A model generated the notes under the pieces. The model was not told the origin of the DNA and made no database searches. It saw nothing but the letters and a program-made list of their open reading frames with translations. Source: Sabellastarte sp. h YS-2021 (lineage: Eukaryota; Annelida; Polychaeta; Sabellida; Sabellidae). Taken from it: DNA of 64,000 nt. The stretch lies in the NCBI GenBank assembly GCA_964017235.1, contig OZ024929.1, forward strand, positions 161,061,609-161,125,608, read 5' to 3'. The position numbers and the translations under genes are program-made. Positions 20,290 to 33,600 of this stretch are shown here, one piece after another; the stretch's first letter is position 1; each line of letters starts with the position of its first letter.

Positions 20290-22195
20290 GACTAATAACT
20301 ATATTTGTTCATTAATTATGTTGTTTTATTAACATCACTGGTCAACTCTACCCCAAGCATCGCCAGGTTAACCCCAATTGTCTCACACCTCTGACCAGTC
20401 CTCCCACCAATAGTAACCATAAATTATTATTAACGGGATTCACTTTGCATTAAAAGATTAATTTCACAAAGATAACCAGGCAGCTTTGTGGTTCACTTAT
20501 AGGTGACAACAAAGTAGACGCACTTTTATAATGAATATTAAGTACTTGTTTTAAAAATTTAGTTGAAAATTGGGAAAAAAGCATTCATGCATTTTTAGAT
20601 CTTAAACAAATTTTTAGACAAACATCTTACTTCGGTGCAATATGAACAGCCCTGTTGACTTATGCAATCATATTCAGATTCGTTGCAGTGTGTGAATCAG
20701 CTATTTGTATATTCCATGAAACAATTTTTTTGTGAGTGCAGTTTAATATATATATAATTTCTTGTTTCTATTTGCATGCCAAACAAATACACAAATACAA
20801 AGCACTGATAGGAACCCTTGGATTGAAGTACGTTGTATAACCGGTCAGTTTGACTGGGGCTTTCAGTAAGACTTCAGGCTAACTTTACTAATTTAATAGA
20901 TTAGGGGACTAATGGAAATTTTTGATGAAATAATAATAACTGGAACAATTATTTTGTGTTGTTTTTGTGTTGTATAATACATACAGAATATTTTTAATAT
21001 TGTGAACTAGATAGATTTGGTCATATTCTTTCTGCTGAGAAATATTAAGTTTTAAATTTATAGCAGAACGTGTATGGGACAGACTCAAACCAAAAAGTGA
21101 AGCAACTGTTGAATTAAATATGCTTTGTAAATTTTTATCCCATGATTATAACAAGTTACAGCAGCCCCTATAAATCTTCCTATACTGTTCTTGGAAAGAT
21201 AATTTTTATAAAGGAGTCCTATGGAGTATGAAGATACACATAATCTATCATAACTCTGTCGGAAATCCATTGCATAATTGTAACATAGACAAAGCAGAAA
21301 CTACCATTTCTGGGAGACTTACTATTATCAAATTCATTTACAAATTTACCAAATGCCCATAACCATTTGGCTTCATTGGTCACAAATTATCTGTTTTCTC
21401 TGTAAAGTCCAATTTAGGACTAAACATAGTCCCAATTTTGATGAAAGTCCCTTTGAAAGCTACTTCGGAGAGGAGCCAATGTAAATCAGTCATTAGCTTT
21501 TTAAGGCTATTAATATTTTAAAGGTCCTGGTCTGGGCTGATGTCTCCCCGGGCAGGAGCGACGTAATGTGTCTTGATCGAGCTACAGAGAGGAAGCATTT
21601 ATCAAAATTTTCTAGATGCTCCTTCCCCAAAAAACTACATCGCACACACATGTTTGGACAGATGTTTGTTCTGCTTCCATTTTGTACCAGGGAGGTTATT
21701 TTAAGATGTTTTTAAAGAGTTAACATAGGGGCTTTACTAAAAGTTAACAGAGGAGCACATTTTTATAAAACATAGAATTTCTGACATACTGTAGTAACAA
21801 GTATAATTGTTTCTGTCTTTTTGGTACATATTTACAAATCAAAACAACTGCATGTACAAAAAGATCTGCTAATAACAGTCCTGAATGAATTCATGGCTAA
21901 CAAAGTTGTTGTTATAACGTTTAATCTTATACAAGTAATGATTGCTAACATATACTATATGAAAAATCACTATCATAATCAAATGTTACAGGCTATTCAA
22001 ACAATTAGTGTATTCTTAACTTTTGGAACAAATTCTGCTATTATATGGCTTAACTTTTCCAAACAAAGAAAGTGTGTGTGGGGGGTGGGGGTGTGTGTGT
22101 GCACAGTTCTTAAGATTAAATCACACCTGAATGTACATAATCTATTATAACAAATTGACCTGTTCACACTTACCAGGCATAAACTGCCTTGTGTT
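20290..22195. other. Intergenic, nothing recognised
   Basis: AT-rich. An open frame at 21821-22150 (109 codons) has no known motif, and its 3' part runs through a G/T-rich stretch at about 22070-22100. No gene is supported. Confidence 0.5.
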
Positions 22196-22196
22196 A

Positions 22197-22345
22197 TTAT
22201 ATTTATTTATTTGGGGTTTTACATCGCTTTCAACACTGTACAGGTCATATCATGACGGAAGGGCAGAGGAAACCAGTACATACAGTTGGTCAAGGTTCTG
22301 TACTGTAAACTGCTGACCAACGGCAAGCAACTACCAGCTTAATTT
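22197..22345 (-). mobile_element. SINE 3' fragment
   Basis: The reverse complement matches the 3' two-thirds of the SINE at 26304-26549: 'agctggtagttgcttgc', 'cagtttacagtacagaacc', 'gtactggtttcctctgccctt' and 'cgatgtaaaaccccaaataaata'. The 5' promoter part is missing. Confidence 0.75.
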
Positions 22346-22349
22346 TAAG

Positions 22350-23555
22350 GAATTCTAAATTTAAGGTAGTGTCCTTCAAGGAATGTTTAATAAATTTAAT
22401 GAAGATTTGCTCCCTCCTTAAGTTTCAAGGAAGACCTTTGATAGGGAGAATTAAAGGAGGCTTGTGAAACTGAATTTTGAGGTGGCCTTCCCAAAGGAAT
22501 ATAGATGACCATCCTTTACTAACGGAGGTCCTTTCCAAAGGAGGCTTCGTGAAACCGGTCCCAGAACTGCCACGGGTTTAAAAGTTTGTTATTCAATGCA
22601 AAAACTAGATCTTTGTACATATTTCAAGTCTGCCAAATGTCCTGTACATTAAAGTTGCTGCCAATTAACTAACATGCTGAAAGCTTTTGGAAATTATTTT
22701 TTCTGGCTTTTGTTAGCTTACATCCTTGTAATGTACTTTTAACTATATTAAAGTGCTTTATCTTCAAGGACCATTAAATTATGGATAAAACGTAAATATC
22801 CACTATATATCTGTAAATTAAGCAGCAATATGGATATATAACACATTTAATACCAAAATAAACTGATATCTGTAATCAGGAAACAACAAGATTTCAGTGT
22901 TAGTTTGAGAGTAAACGTATTTCTCAAGGTTAAGTTATGGAAGTCATGGAAAAACAATGTTTTATGTCATATAGAAATAAAGAAAGCATACGATTAACAA
23001 AATATAATTTTTAAATATAGGTAACTCTAGCTAAAATGTTATTTTGAAATTGTAATTCACATAACTTTCTTGATTAAGTTTACAGTAATTTCCAGCAAGA
23101 CCACAGAAAATGGGTCAATCCAATCGTGTCTGCAAAATCTGGATGTATGGTGTGATAGATATCATTGTTAACATGACTTTATGGACTCATTGACAAGTCA
23201 TAACTGACATCTAAAACAAACTTATGCAAACCTTAGCACTAAGAATGGTGTATGAGCAAAAAAATGGTCCTCGTACAAAATGGAATTCTTCACGAGCTGT
23301 TATTTACTTTTGACTACAATCTGCAAAAAGCAACTTTATAGCTTTGGAACAATTTTAATGCAAACAATGGATTAAAATTGTATTAAAATTACTTCAAAAA
23401 ACAGTAAAGAATTGGCTATCCTGTCCTCCTCAACTTGCTAATTTATAATCACAATCATATAATTAACATTAAAGAGGCTATCAGTTTCCTCAATATGTCC
23501 CAAAAAATAGAGAATGATAGGCATGGTTTTCATTTATGGCCTTACCAGTGAGATG
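22350..23555. other. Intergenic, nothing recognised
   Basis: AT-rich, with stops in all frames and no repeat or gene that I can name. Confidence 0.5.
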
Positions 23556-23559
23556 AAAA

Positions 23560-25402
23560 AGGTGGCCAATAAATGCCAGATCACAGCAGATTATCTCAGA
23601 TTAAACACTTAAGAAATATTTGGGACGCTGTCTGATTTAAGGATGAATACGGAAAAAACTCAGATAGTCTGGATAGGTAAGAGAAAGCATTGTAAAGAAA
23701 AATTAAATGTTACTAAAGATCTGGTATGGGGAAAGGACACATTCAATCTCTTGGGAATCTAATTTTCAGTTGATCTAATTTTCAGTTGATCTAGACTTAG
23801 TAATAAACCTTAACTATGATCTAATACTTGACGATATCAAGTATTAGATATCAGCGATATCCCTCAATGTATGGAAGAAAAGATTTTTTACACCTCTGGG
23901 TAAAATCACTGATAAAAACTCTTATTCTGTCTAAGCTAAACCATTTGTTCATGTCCATCCCAGTTCCTGATCAAAGTGTTATAAACAAGTTGCAGTCTAC
24001 TTTTTAAAAATTTATATGGGATGGCAAACCAGACAAAATAGGCAGGAAACAGCTGTGTAGTGATTATATGAGAGGAGGACTCTGTATGATTGATTTAGAG
24101 AACTTCATATGTAGTTTAAAATGCACTTGGATGAGACATTTACTAACGCAAAAACACTCTCCATGGTATGAACTATGTCTTTATAATCTAAAAGACTATG
24201 AAAAATGTTTTAATCTGCACTCTCTGAGGCATAAAACCTTAGCAAGAAAGATCATCAACAATTTTTGGAAGAGTACTTTAATATCATGGGCCAAAGTAAT
24301 AGATAGCATTTCAAAAGACCAAAATGATAAAGTACTCAATAGCCCTCTTTGGTATAATCCAACCATCTCAAATGTCCCCTTATTCTATCAAGACTGGTAT
24401 CGTAAAGGTGTAATATTTATTGCAGACCTATTTTGTGAAAGTAAATTACTTTCTTTAGAAGATTTGATGAGAACTTTAAAAATAAAGACTAATTTTCTGG
24501 ATTATCACAGTGTAAAAGCTCATTTGAAAAAAACAACTTTAGTATACATCTGCAAGATCCAATTGTCAAACCTGTATGGCCGACCACCATAGAAATTTTG
24601 ACAAAATCCAAAAAAGGAAGTAAAGATTTCTACAAGTTACTCACTAATACAAGTCAACTTCATACTCTCTCTTATAAAGCAAAGTGGGAAGCAGTAGTTG
24701 ATGACAAACTGGACCACGAGGATTGGAAAACAATCTATAAACATTGTTTTAAAGTCATTCAAGATAATGAGATAATTTTGTTGCAATATAGGATTATAAA
24801 TCGTATTTTAGGAACAAATTTGTGTCGTTTCTGTACCAATTCACCTGAGACAATATCCCATGTATTTATCCAATGCTCCATTCTGCATGAATTCTGGCAA
24901 AAAATCAAGCTGTAGGTTCAGGACAGTATAGATTATATCTTTTAGTCTTAATGTTAAAACAGTGCTCCTGGGACTTGTAGATTAAAAAACAACTTGAGAT
25001 CATATTCTTATTAGCTAAACTGTACATCTACAAAGGATTGGTCAAGAACACTCCCCCCACTTTCACTGCATTTCAAAAATTTTTTAACAAAAATACGAGG
25101 AACAACAATATCTGGCAATTATCTCCCTTACCGACCAAAAATTTAGGAGTAGTTGGAGTTTGCTTTCTCTTCTTGCCCAGAACATCTGAGTATTATCCTG
25201 TAGTTTTTAACAATTTGAGATTATTGTGTTACAATAACAAAATGTTTGAATTTACTAGCTGTCAAAACACTTTTTACTCCCCTTTCTTACTGTTGCGTTG
25301 GTGTAAGAATTATAAATTGTATGGACAATGATGTGCTTCTGGTAAAACACTTTATTTTTGTACCCTTTGTATGTCAATAAAAAAATAAATAAATAAAAAA
25401 AG
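23560..25402 (+). pseudogene. 5'-truncated L1/Tx1-like LINE ORF2 remnant with A-rich tail
   Basis: The + strand shows the thumb and C-terminal part of an L1/Tx1-type ORF2: 'LRMNTEKTQIVWIGKRKH', 'DTFNLLGI', then the 174-codon frame 24068-24592 starting 'MRGGLCMIDLENF', then 24598-24915 ending 'LCRFCTNSPETISHVFIQC', a C-terminal Cys/His segment like that of L1 proteins. A third frame piece lies at 25038-25331. The pieces are in different frames, so the copy is dead. It ends in an A-rich tail ('aaaaaaataaataaataaa') at about 25378-25402, as expected for target-primed reverse transcription. Confidence 0.75.
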
Positions 25403-26300
25403 ACTATCTCTGATTTTAGGAGCTAACTCAAGACATACGTGCTCAGATTGACATACCCATCACCATAGTCACCCCTTTCTGGTGGCCACTCGCTGGGTAA
25501 CAACCTTTGCTTGATTTGGTCTTGCTCTAATATTTATTTATATTAAGATAGCTTGTGATGGAATATTGTTTTGACACATATAAGTAAAATATTACTTAAA
25601 TAGTAAAAAAAACAGTCTACCCACTAAAAATGAACACCCTGTATCAGTAATAACCTTGTCTTCAGAAATTGCAGATACTTTTTTTCTCCTCCAAGTTTGG
25701 CAGTAAATGAAATTAGCACCCATCATAAATCAGTCTATGCATAGAAATAGCTTTACTCACCAAGCTGTCAGTGTGAATTATGAAGGTGATGAGTAACTTC
25801 AGGCATATCAAGCTTCAGCACCTGCTATTTTCAAGGTTTGGTGTACTACACTTTGCGTTAGTGTTACTCTATGTGGGCAGTGGAGAGGCACTTTAAGTCA
25901 GTTACACCTAGATCACATTGTTTCCGGGCTGGCCTCACAAGCTATGTATGAACGTAAAATATTTAACTTGTCTGGGCTTGTTTCTTGCTCAATGTGCTTT
26001 ATGCTTCAATAGTATTCTTAAGTTTTAAGAAGTCAGTATTCCTACTTGAGTGGGATGCATTTGACACAACATGGACAGCCATGTCAACATGTAACTGATT
26101 TCTTGAAATGTTTGAAAGACCTCCTACGAACTCTCACGTGCTGAACTAAGCTGTTCATGCCGGAGGGATAAAAATGTAAATGCCTGAATCTTTTCCCCTG
26201 CTACATCTGATACAGGGTAGGCCAGTAATACTGCTAACCTTCTATACCCGAGGCCCTTGGCTTAAACTTAAAATTGGTTCTTTACCTTAACTGGGAGATA
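25403..26300. other. Intergenic, nothing recognised
   Basis: No long ORF, repeat or RNA gene is recognised. Confidence 0.5.
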
Positions 26301-26303
26301 TCA

Positions 26304-26549
26304 GGAGCCACGGTGGCAGAGTGGTAACACTCTCGCCTCCCACCTCCCACCTCTGAGGCCGGGGTTCGGTTCCCGGCACGGCCTCAAGTGGGAAAGCTGG
26401 TAGTTGCTTGCTGTTGGTTGGCAGTTTACAGTACAGAACCCTGACGAACTGTATGTACTGGTTTCCTCTGCCCTTCCAACTACCCGTCGTGATATGACCA
26501 AAACAGTGTTGAAAGAGACGTAAAACCCCAAATAAATAAATAAATAAAG
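26304..26549 (+). mobile_element. tRNA-derived SINE, full-length-looking
   Basis: The 5' end has pol III promoter-like boxes: 'tggcagagtggtaacactc' (A box) and 'ggttcggttcccgg' (B box, about 26363-26376). A tRNA-unrelated body follows, containing 'cagtttacagtacagaacc' and 'gacgtaaaaccccaaataaa'. It ends in (aaat)n at about 26531-26548. A partial inverted copy is at 22197-22345 and a diverged one at 54118-54280. It is unlikely to be a functional tRNA gene, since the head lacks a convincing cloverleaf and is joined to the SINE body. Confidence 0.8.
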
Positions 26550-27260
26550 TAGGAGAGTTGGTAGGTTGGCAGTTACCTTGCTGAAGTCGAAATGTTTACA
26601 GTTGTCAGATATATTAAACCAACTTCTTTTGAAATCTATAGTCATATCTGGAAAGCACCTGTCAGTGAATGCCACTTGTTATCGCAAGTTTCATTTAACC
26701 ACACAACCATATGACCACTGACACAGCTAGGAAATGAGTACCATACATTTTAAGATATAAAATATTTGATTTTGTATTTACGTATCCAAGAAATTTTTAT
26801 GTAAGATATTATCAGTTAATAATATCATGTTTCAGTTCACATCTTCAGCTCACTGAATTCACTGTTTCCAGTTAATTTTTTTTTTCTTTTTTTTTTTTGA
26901 AAATTAAAGGGTGATTTTTAAAACATTAAACCAATTGAAAATAGGTATCCACTTTTAGAAAACATCTATAAAAATGGCTCAGATTTTGGGTTTTGAACTG
27001 TCATTATCATAAAGACAGATATAGCTTTCAATAAAAGGGAATTTACTATTTTGGAATAAATATAATGTTTCAAAACATTACATGAAACCATATTTAACTT
27101 ACAATTTCAAGATTTTTAAGTTTACATATATATTTTCTATATTATATTAGTGCATATTTCTAATGTCATTTGTTTATGTATCGGGAAATCCTACATGCTA
27201 ACTGTAACTTTTAATAGGCTGACTATATATTCTGCACTTAATTAAATGGAACAAGAGTTT
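26550..27260. other. Upstream region of CCDC169, no gene
   Basis: AT-rich with a T-run near 26877-26898. No ORF is of interest. Confidence 0.45.
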
Positions 27261-27271
27261 TTGCGGAGTGC

Positions 27272-27341
27272 GACGTCAAACAATTAGTATTCTCATTTTC
27301 TGAACAAATTGCTGTGACGTATATCTTTGTCCCCGTGACGT
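27272..27341 (+). promoter_or_regulatory. Cluster of three CRE-like TGACGT/GACGTCA sites
   Basis: 'gacgtca' at 27272-27278, 'tgacgt' at 27315-27320 and 'tgacgt' at 27336-27341 lie 120-195 bp before the CCDC169 start codon, in an otherwise CpG-poor neighbourhood. These are the core of cAMP-response elements bound by CREB/CREM/ATF factors. Use as promoter elements is inferred from position. Confidence 0.4.
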
Positions 27342-27464
27342 ACTCGTGTTTTACATGCGGTTTTTTTTATGAAATGTAAACATAAACTTGCAGATAGACT
27401 GAATATTTGAATTCCCGAATATTTTATATGCCTAACAGTCGTAACAGTCGTATAAACTGCTATA

Positions 27465-27643
27465 ATGGCATCCTCCATTCAGACAATTAAACGTGAAATT
27501 GTCCGGGAAAGGGAAAGGCTCGTCACTGCCAAGAAACTTGCTGCTGATTTAAAAGAAGAAATTGCGGAAATTGAAGCTACCTTTCCCGAGAATGAATCAC
27601 AAGAGCACCCAAAGGAAACACAACTGGTTGACTACAAATCTAA
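27465..27643 (+). CDS. CCDC169: CCDC169 coding exon 1
   Basis: Starts at the first ATG (MASSIQTIKREIV). It ends two bases into a Lys codon at donor AA|GTATAT. Translation past the donor meets TGA at 27654-27656, so the 63-codon ORF ending there runs into the intron. It encodes a Glu/Lys/Arg-rich helix ('RERERLVTAKKLAADLKEE'). Confidence 0.8.
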
Positions 27644-30600
27644 GTATATAAAATGAAAGTTCTGGTGTTGCAAATTTCTTTCTTAAAGTTTTATCATGCT
27701 ATGTAATGTCTAAATTAGTAGTTACAATATGGCAGTAAAACTCCTGGCTGGGATAAGAATTGCAGGGAAAAGTTTGTGGGCAGGAATTTATAATTTAGTA
27801 TTAGAGACGAAATTTGGATGATTAACTGGTTCCCAGACAAAACATTTGAAATGTTTTAAAATAGTTTAAACGTTTACAAAACGTTTTTAAAAGCTACTTA
27901 AACCCTATCTTGTGGGTTTCTAAACGTTTCCAAGTAATGTTTATGCTGCAAATCCTGTAATGTTTAAAAAACGTTTTATAAACATTCTCTATCCAAATGT
28001 TTTTACTGAAAATGTTTATTAAACGTTTATAAAATAACTCAAGAAGCTAGGTTTGACTGGAAACATTTTTTAAACATTTATAAAATAGCTAAAGAAATGA
28101 AGGTTATGCTGGAAATGTTTTTCAAACATTCATCATGAAATGCTTTATAAACAGTACACATAAAATGTTTAAAAAACATTGTTGATCAAATGTTTTGAAA
28201 ACATTCTGTCAAAAAAATTTTTAAACCCATATTTTCAGAATGCTTATTAAAATTCACCTTCAAACATGTCCAAACAAAGATGCATGCGGTGAGCAATAAT
28301 AGGGGGTTTTAGAGGACTTTGTGGTGCCTGATAATAAACAGTAACATTAAGAATGAAATAGGTTATACATTAAACTAAATGAATACACATAAACCCATCA
28401 TAAAGTACAAAATCCTACCCTTTTTAAGACTCAAAATCATGGTTCAAATCACATCATTTGAACAGGAAGTTGACGCAAATGGTTGGTGCTAAATCTCAAA
28501 CTCTTGTGACCGAAACGTCACTCCCAAAATTCGCCGCGAATCTCGTCGAAACGCTACCATTTTACATTTGTCAAAAATTGCCTCACATGCAATCCCTAAA
28601 AGTGAGAATTGAATGGGGGCACAATTTTTAAGCAACTATCTTACAATTTTAGAGATAAAAATAATATTTTCAACAGTGAGGAACCTTAAAAAGATATTGA
28701 ATTTGACCTCTGACCCCATTATTATTCAGACATTAATATGTTCTTTGTTAACGTTTTTCTAGTGCCCCTGTTCCACCAAAGGATTAAGCCCCGATCCTGT
28801 CGGCGACCCTTAATCGTGCACAGTCGGTTGAAAAAAGACAAAAATGGGCGGGAATACTGGGTCGGTACTGAAGTCTGGGATTAAGAACAGATCGTCCCCA
28901 GGACGCCTCAGGACACCTCAGGATGCCTCAGGCGGCCGCAGACAGTCCCCGACTGGTCTGGGACTAAGAACCGACTAAGCCAGTTTTCGGGTCGGTTTCA
29001 ACCACGATCCTGTCGGACACAAACCGACTGGGTCCCAGGACGCCTCAGGCCTCCTGGGACTAAGAGCCGACTAACACACGATTAACTACCGGCGTCCTCA
29101 GGCGTCCTCAGGCCTCCTCAGGCCTCCCCAGACCACGATCCCCGATTATTGTTTTGCAAAGTTGCTGGATTTTCTGGGTATATATATATAAAATTTGCGA
29201 TCTAATCATCATTGCTTTTCTAGGAACACACCAGGATGCCACCTTTTAATGGAAGACAGATTCAACAACAACTTAGGGCTTTCTTGGTTTTTATTCAGTT
29301 ACAAATAATCATGTATTTCCATTTTTTACGTCAAGCACAGCAACAGCACCCACCACCACCACCACCAGCACCACCATCACCCATACAGAGACCTAGAAGA
29401 AGGCACAACATGTGGGTCAGGCCATGGCTTCTGCAGAGAGAGGAGAGGGGGGCCTACCACAACATTATGGCTGATCTGTATGCCACAGACATTCCAGGAT
29501 TCACCAACTACATGAGGATGACCCCAGAATTCTTTGAAATGATGAAGACCAGACTGGAACCACGTCTAGCCAGGCAGGCCACCAACTACAGAGCTCCTAT
29601 CAGTGTTGGGGAGAAGTTAGCCCTCACCATCAGATATCTGGCCACTGGAGAGTCATACACATCATTATCCTGTCAGTTCAGGGTTGGCAGATCCACCATT
29701 TCCAAGTTTCTACCAGAGGTCTGCAGGGCCATCCAGGATGAGTTCACCAGAGAGTACCTCAAATGTCCTACTACTCCAGATGAGTGGAAAGAACTGGAAA
29801 GGGAATTCAGGATCAGGTGGAATGTTCCACATGCCCTGGGAGCCCTGGATGGAAAGCATGTGGCCCTGAAGAAACCCAAGAACTCTGGAGCCCTCTACCA
29901 CAACTACAAGGGGTTCTTTTCCATTGTCATGTTGGCCTTGGTAGATGGGCAGTACAAATTCAGATGGGTGGATGTGGGTACAGAAGGGTCTTGCTCAGAT
30001 GCCCAGATATTTAATGCCTCTCAGCTGAAGAGGAGGATTGAAGATGGCAGGATAGGCTTCCCTGACCCAGCTCCTATAACACAGGGTGGTAGAGATGTCC
30101 CCTACTTCATTTTGGCAGATGATGCCTTTGCCCTGAAGACCTGGCTCATGAAACCCTATGGCAGAAGGCTGTTAACAAGGGAGGAAAGGATTGCCAACTA
30201 CAGAATATCAAGGGGCAGGAGAGTTGTGGAGAACGCTTTTGGCATCCTTGTGTCAAGATTTAGAGTCATGAGGACCACCATTGAACTACCCCCAGAAACA
30301 GTTAGAGAAGTGGTCATGACCTGTGTGGTTCTGCACAATATACTCAGAAGCCAGTATCAAGGTCAACCTGCTGGTCAGCAGCCTGGGGGGGATGATGATG
30401 ATGATGATGTGCCTGGTGATTGTGGATTGATTGGTGGTGCTGCTGGTGGTGGCCAAGACAGAAACCCTGCTAGAGAGGCCAAAAGACAGAGGGATTACCT
30501 GAAGGACTACTTCAATAATGAGGGAGCAGTGGCCTGGCAAGATGGCAGAATATAAGTCCTGTTGCAGTAAACAGTCCTTTTCAGGACTAACTATAACAGT

Positions 30601-33600
30601 CCTTTTCAGGACTACCAAATATTCCAAAAACAATTAATCAGCTATGTGGACAAACAGACAAACCCCATGCCAAACATAACTTGTACAGACGGACAAACAG
30701 ACAAACCCCATGCCAAACATAACTTGTTCAGACAGACAAACAGACAAACCCCATGCCAAACATAACTTGTTCAGACAGACAAACAGACAAACCCCATGCC
30801 AAACATAACTTGTTCAGACAGACAAACAGACAAACACAACTTACTCACCCAACAAACAGACAAACCCACTGTTAAACAAAAGCGAAACACAAAGTGACAC
30901 ATAATATCCTAAATTGAATAATTATTTTATATATTTTCAAATCCACATCATAATTTAAACATTTTTCTTTTTTCATGGCTGGGAAACTTATTTGTAGCAG
31001 AAATTTTTTTATGGAAATATTCAATTTTAAATATTCATTTCTAATCACAAAAATTTGGAAAATATAACCATGGAACTAGTTTTGCTTTCAATAATGGGGG
31101 ATTGTGTTTGCTAAATAGTTTGTCAGTTCGTTGGCATGGGTTCTATCTACTTTTGGGTTTGGGTGTTTGTTGGTTGGTGGTTACTGGGGTTGGGTTTTTT
31201 GGGGTAGTTGGGTATTAGGTTTGGTACTGGGTTTGTTATTTGGGGGTTATGTTTGGTATTGGGTTTGTCTGTTTGTGGGTTGGTAAGTATGTAATTATGC
31301 CTTTTAACTCTAGGGAAGGTGCAAGTGTTGGACTTTTCAATTACAGATTTTAAACTATCCCATGGATTTTAATCTAAAAATGGGCTGATTAATGGCCATA
31401 TTGGGAGTTACTTTTAATATTTTTTTTATGTGGCCTTTTTGGTTATGTGTAGTACCATGGGTTATTTGTTTCATGTTTGGGGTGGTGTAAGTGTTGGACT
31501 TTAATTTTTTTTTTCTTGTGATAAGTATTTGTACTGAACTTTTTTGTTTTGGGAGGGGAATTGGAAGAACACGTAGCTGAATAATTGTTTTTGGAAGAAT
31601 TGGTGGCCCTGAAAAGGGCCTGGCAGGTCAAAGACCCGCCCTGACTGGATGGCTACTGAGGAGGCTGCTGCTGCTGTTGAGGCGGTGCTGAAGTGGTGAT
31701 AGTAAAGAGCTGCTGCTGCGGTTGTTGCTGCTGCTGCTGAGGCTGCTCGACGATCTGTGTTGATGTCAGATCTGGTAGCTGGCTTAAGATTCCACTCAGA
31801 TTGTGTCTGCTCCCTTCGTCCTGTACAGTTAGGACAGATGTAGGGTTGCTGAAGCCAATGGGGCTTGGTGTATAGTACACAAAACTGCTGCTAGGTGCTG
31901 CTTGAGTGGAACTTGACGCCTGTGGAGTGGTTGTTGGCAGTAGGCCGACCCTCTGGGACTCCGTGGTAACAGTGGCTGATCTTCTGGGCAATGGCTGACG
32001 TCTGCGGTTACTCTTAATATTTTCGATATCTCTGAATATCTTGCCCTTTAATTCTTCAAATTCTTCTTGAGTCATCTTTTCGGCCTCTGATGCCACATAG
32101 TCAAAGAAGGGCTGCCTGTCTGACTTCTGATGCAGAAAACCTGAGATAAGTGTCCTCATCTGCTCAAAGTGTTCGAGAATCTTGGAGTCTGTAGTTGAAA
32201 CGGGTGTTGATGTAATGATGGACTGACTCCTCTCCCTCAGGACACTGGACTCGAGGTGTTCTGTGTCAGTAGTTGACCCACGTGATTCGTCCTGCTTGCT
32301 GGTATTTGGACTGGCCTCAAAACCTGAACTTCTATTGGCCCCCTTTCTTCTGATGTGGGTTTTAAGAAAACCCATCTGTTGGTAGACCCAGGACTGTCTC
32401 TTGGTCATCTCCCTTGGGGCTTGGCCAGATTGGAGCTTAGACAGCTTTCCATAACGGGTTCGCTGGGACTCAAACCACCTTCTCACATCAAAGGGCTGGA
32501 GCTTAAGTTCTGCAGATATTTCTGCCCAGAGAGCCTCTCTTCTATTCCTGTCGTGGAAACGTGAATGTTCCTTGTCATACAGTTCAGGGTGCAGCTTGAC
32601 GAATTCTACAATGGAAACTTCATCACTGTCTGTAAAAGTGGCACACACCCTGGCTCTCTTGGCTGAAGAATGGCACTCCGGATCTTCCTCACACCTCTCT
32701 TCTTCTTCTGCCACAGCTTCCCCAATAGCTGGATCTTCCTGAATCTCCTCCTCCTCTCTCCTCTCACTTCCTTCTTCTGTAATAACTTCACTCCTCTCCT
32801 CTACTTGACTTTCCTTCTCCCTCTCATCCATCTTTTTCCTTCCTCTCTTCCCTCCTTTCTCTTTTCTCATGATCCAGTCGACAAAATAATAAAAAAATAG
32901 TAAAATGTGTCTCCTAACTGTGAAATTTGCCTTAAGCTCAAGTATATAAAATGTAAAATAAAAATTGAAAACCCCTACAAATCAGTGACACACGTCTCTC
33001 AGTAGCCAAACAGTCAGTAACAATGACAAAGTGTACGCGGTCGCTTATATAGTCCCAGACCTGCTCATTGCCTCGTTTTAATTTCCAACGCGCGGAAAAC
33101 AGTCGGTTCTTAATCGGTTGTTAGTCCCAGGCCGCCTGGGGCGTCCTCAGGCCGCCGCAGACTGAAAATGCGTGGTCCCAGGCGTCCTGGGGAGGCCGGT
33201 TTGGATCGGTTAGGGTCGGTTACCCTTAGTCGGTTCTTAGTCCCAGACCTTGATTTTTGGGTCCCAGGACACCGCAGACGGTCTGAGGCTTCCGGGGACT
33301 AATGAAACCGACTCACTTTCAGACGCATGAAATTCATACGCATCATATTTGAGTCTGGGATTAAGAACCGGCCGCCTGGGACTAAGCTACGGAGGTCTGG
33401 GACTAAGGGTCGCAGGACGCCTGGGACAACAACCGACTCTGTAAATTTGGGTCTGAGGAGGCCTGAGGACGCCTGGGACTGGACATTTTGTTGACGGCGG
33501 GAAATAGGAATCGGTTGTAGTCGTGTGAAATATCAAACATGTTTGATTTTTCACACGGCCCCAACCGACCACAACCGACCCTTACAGAAGGTCTGGGACT

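Noticed and set aside
26304-26376. Stand-alone tRNA gene
   Set aside because: A and B boxes are present, but the sequence runs into a SINE body with (aaat)n tail and has partial copies elsewhere.
29673-30633. Several antisense and off-frame ORFs over the Harbinger transposase
   Set aside because: They overlap a clearly conserved DDE transposase frame and show no motif of their own.
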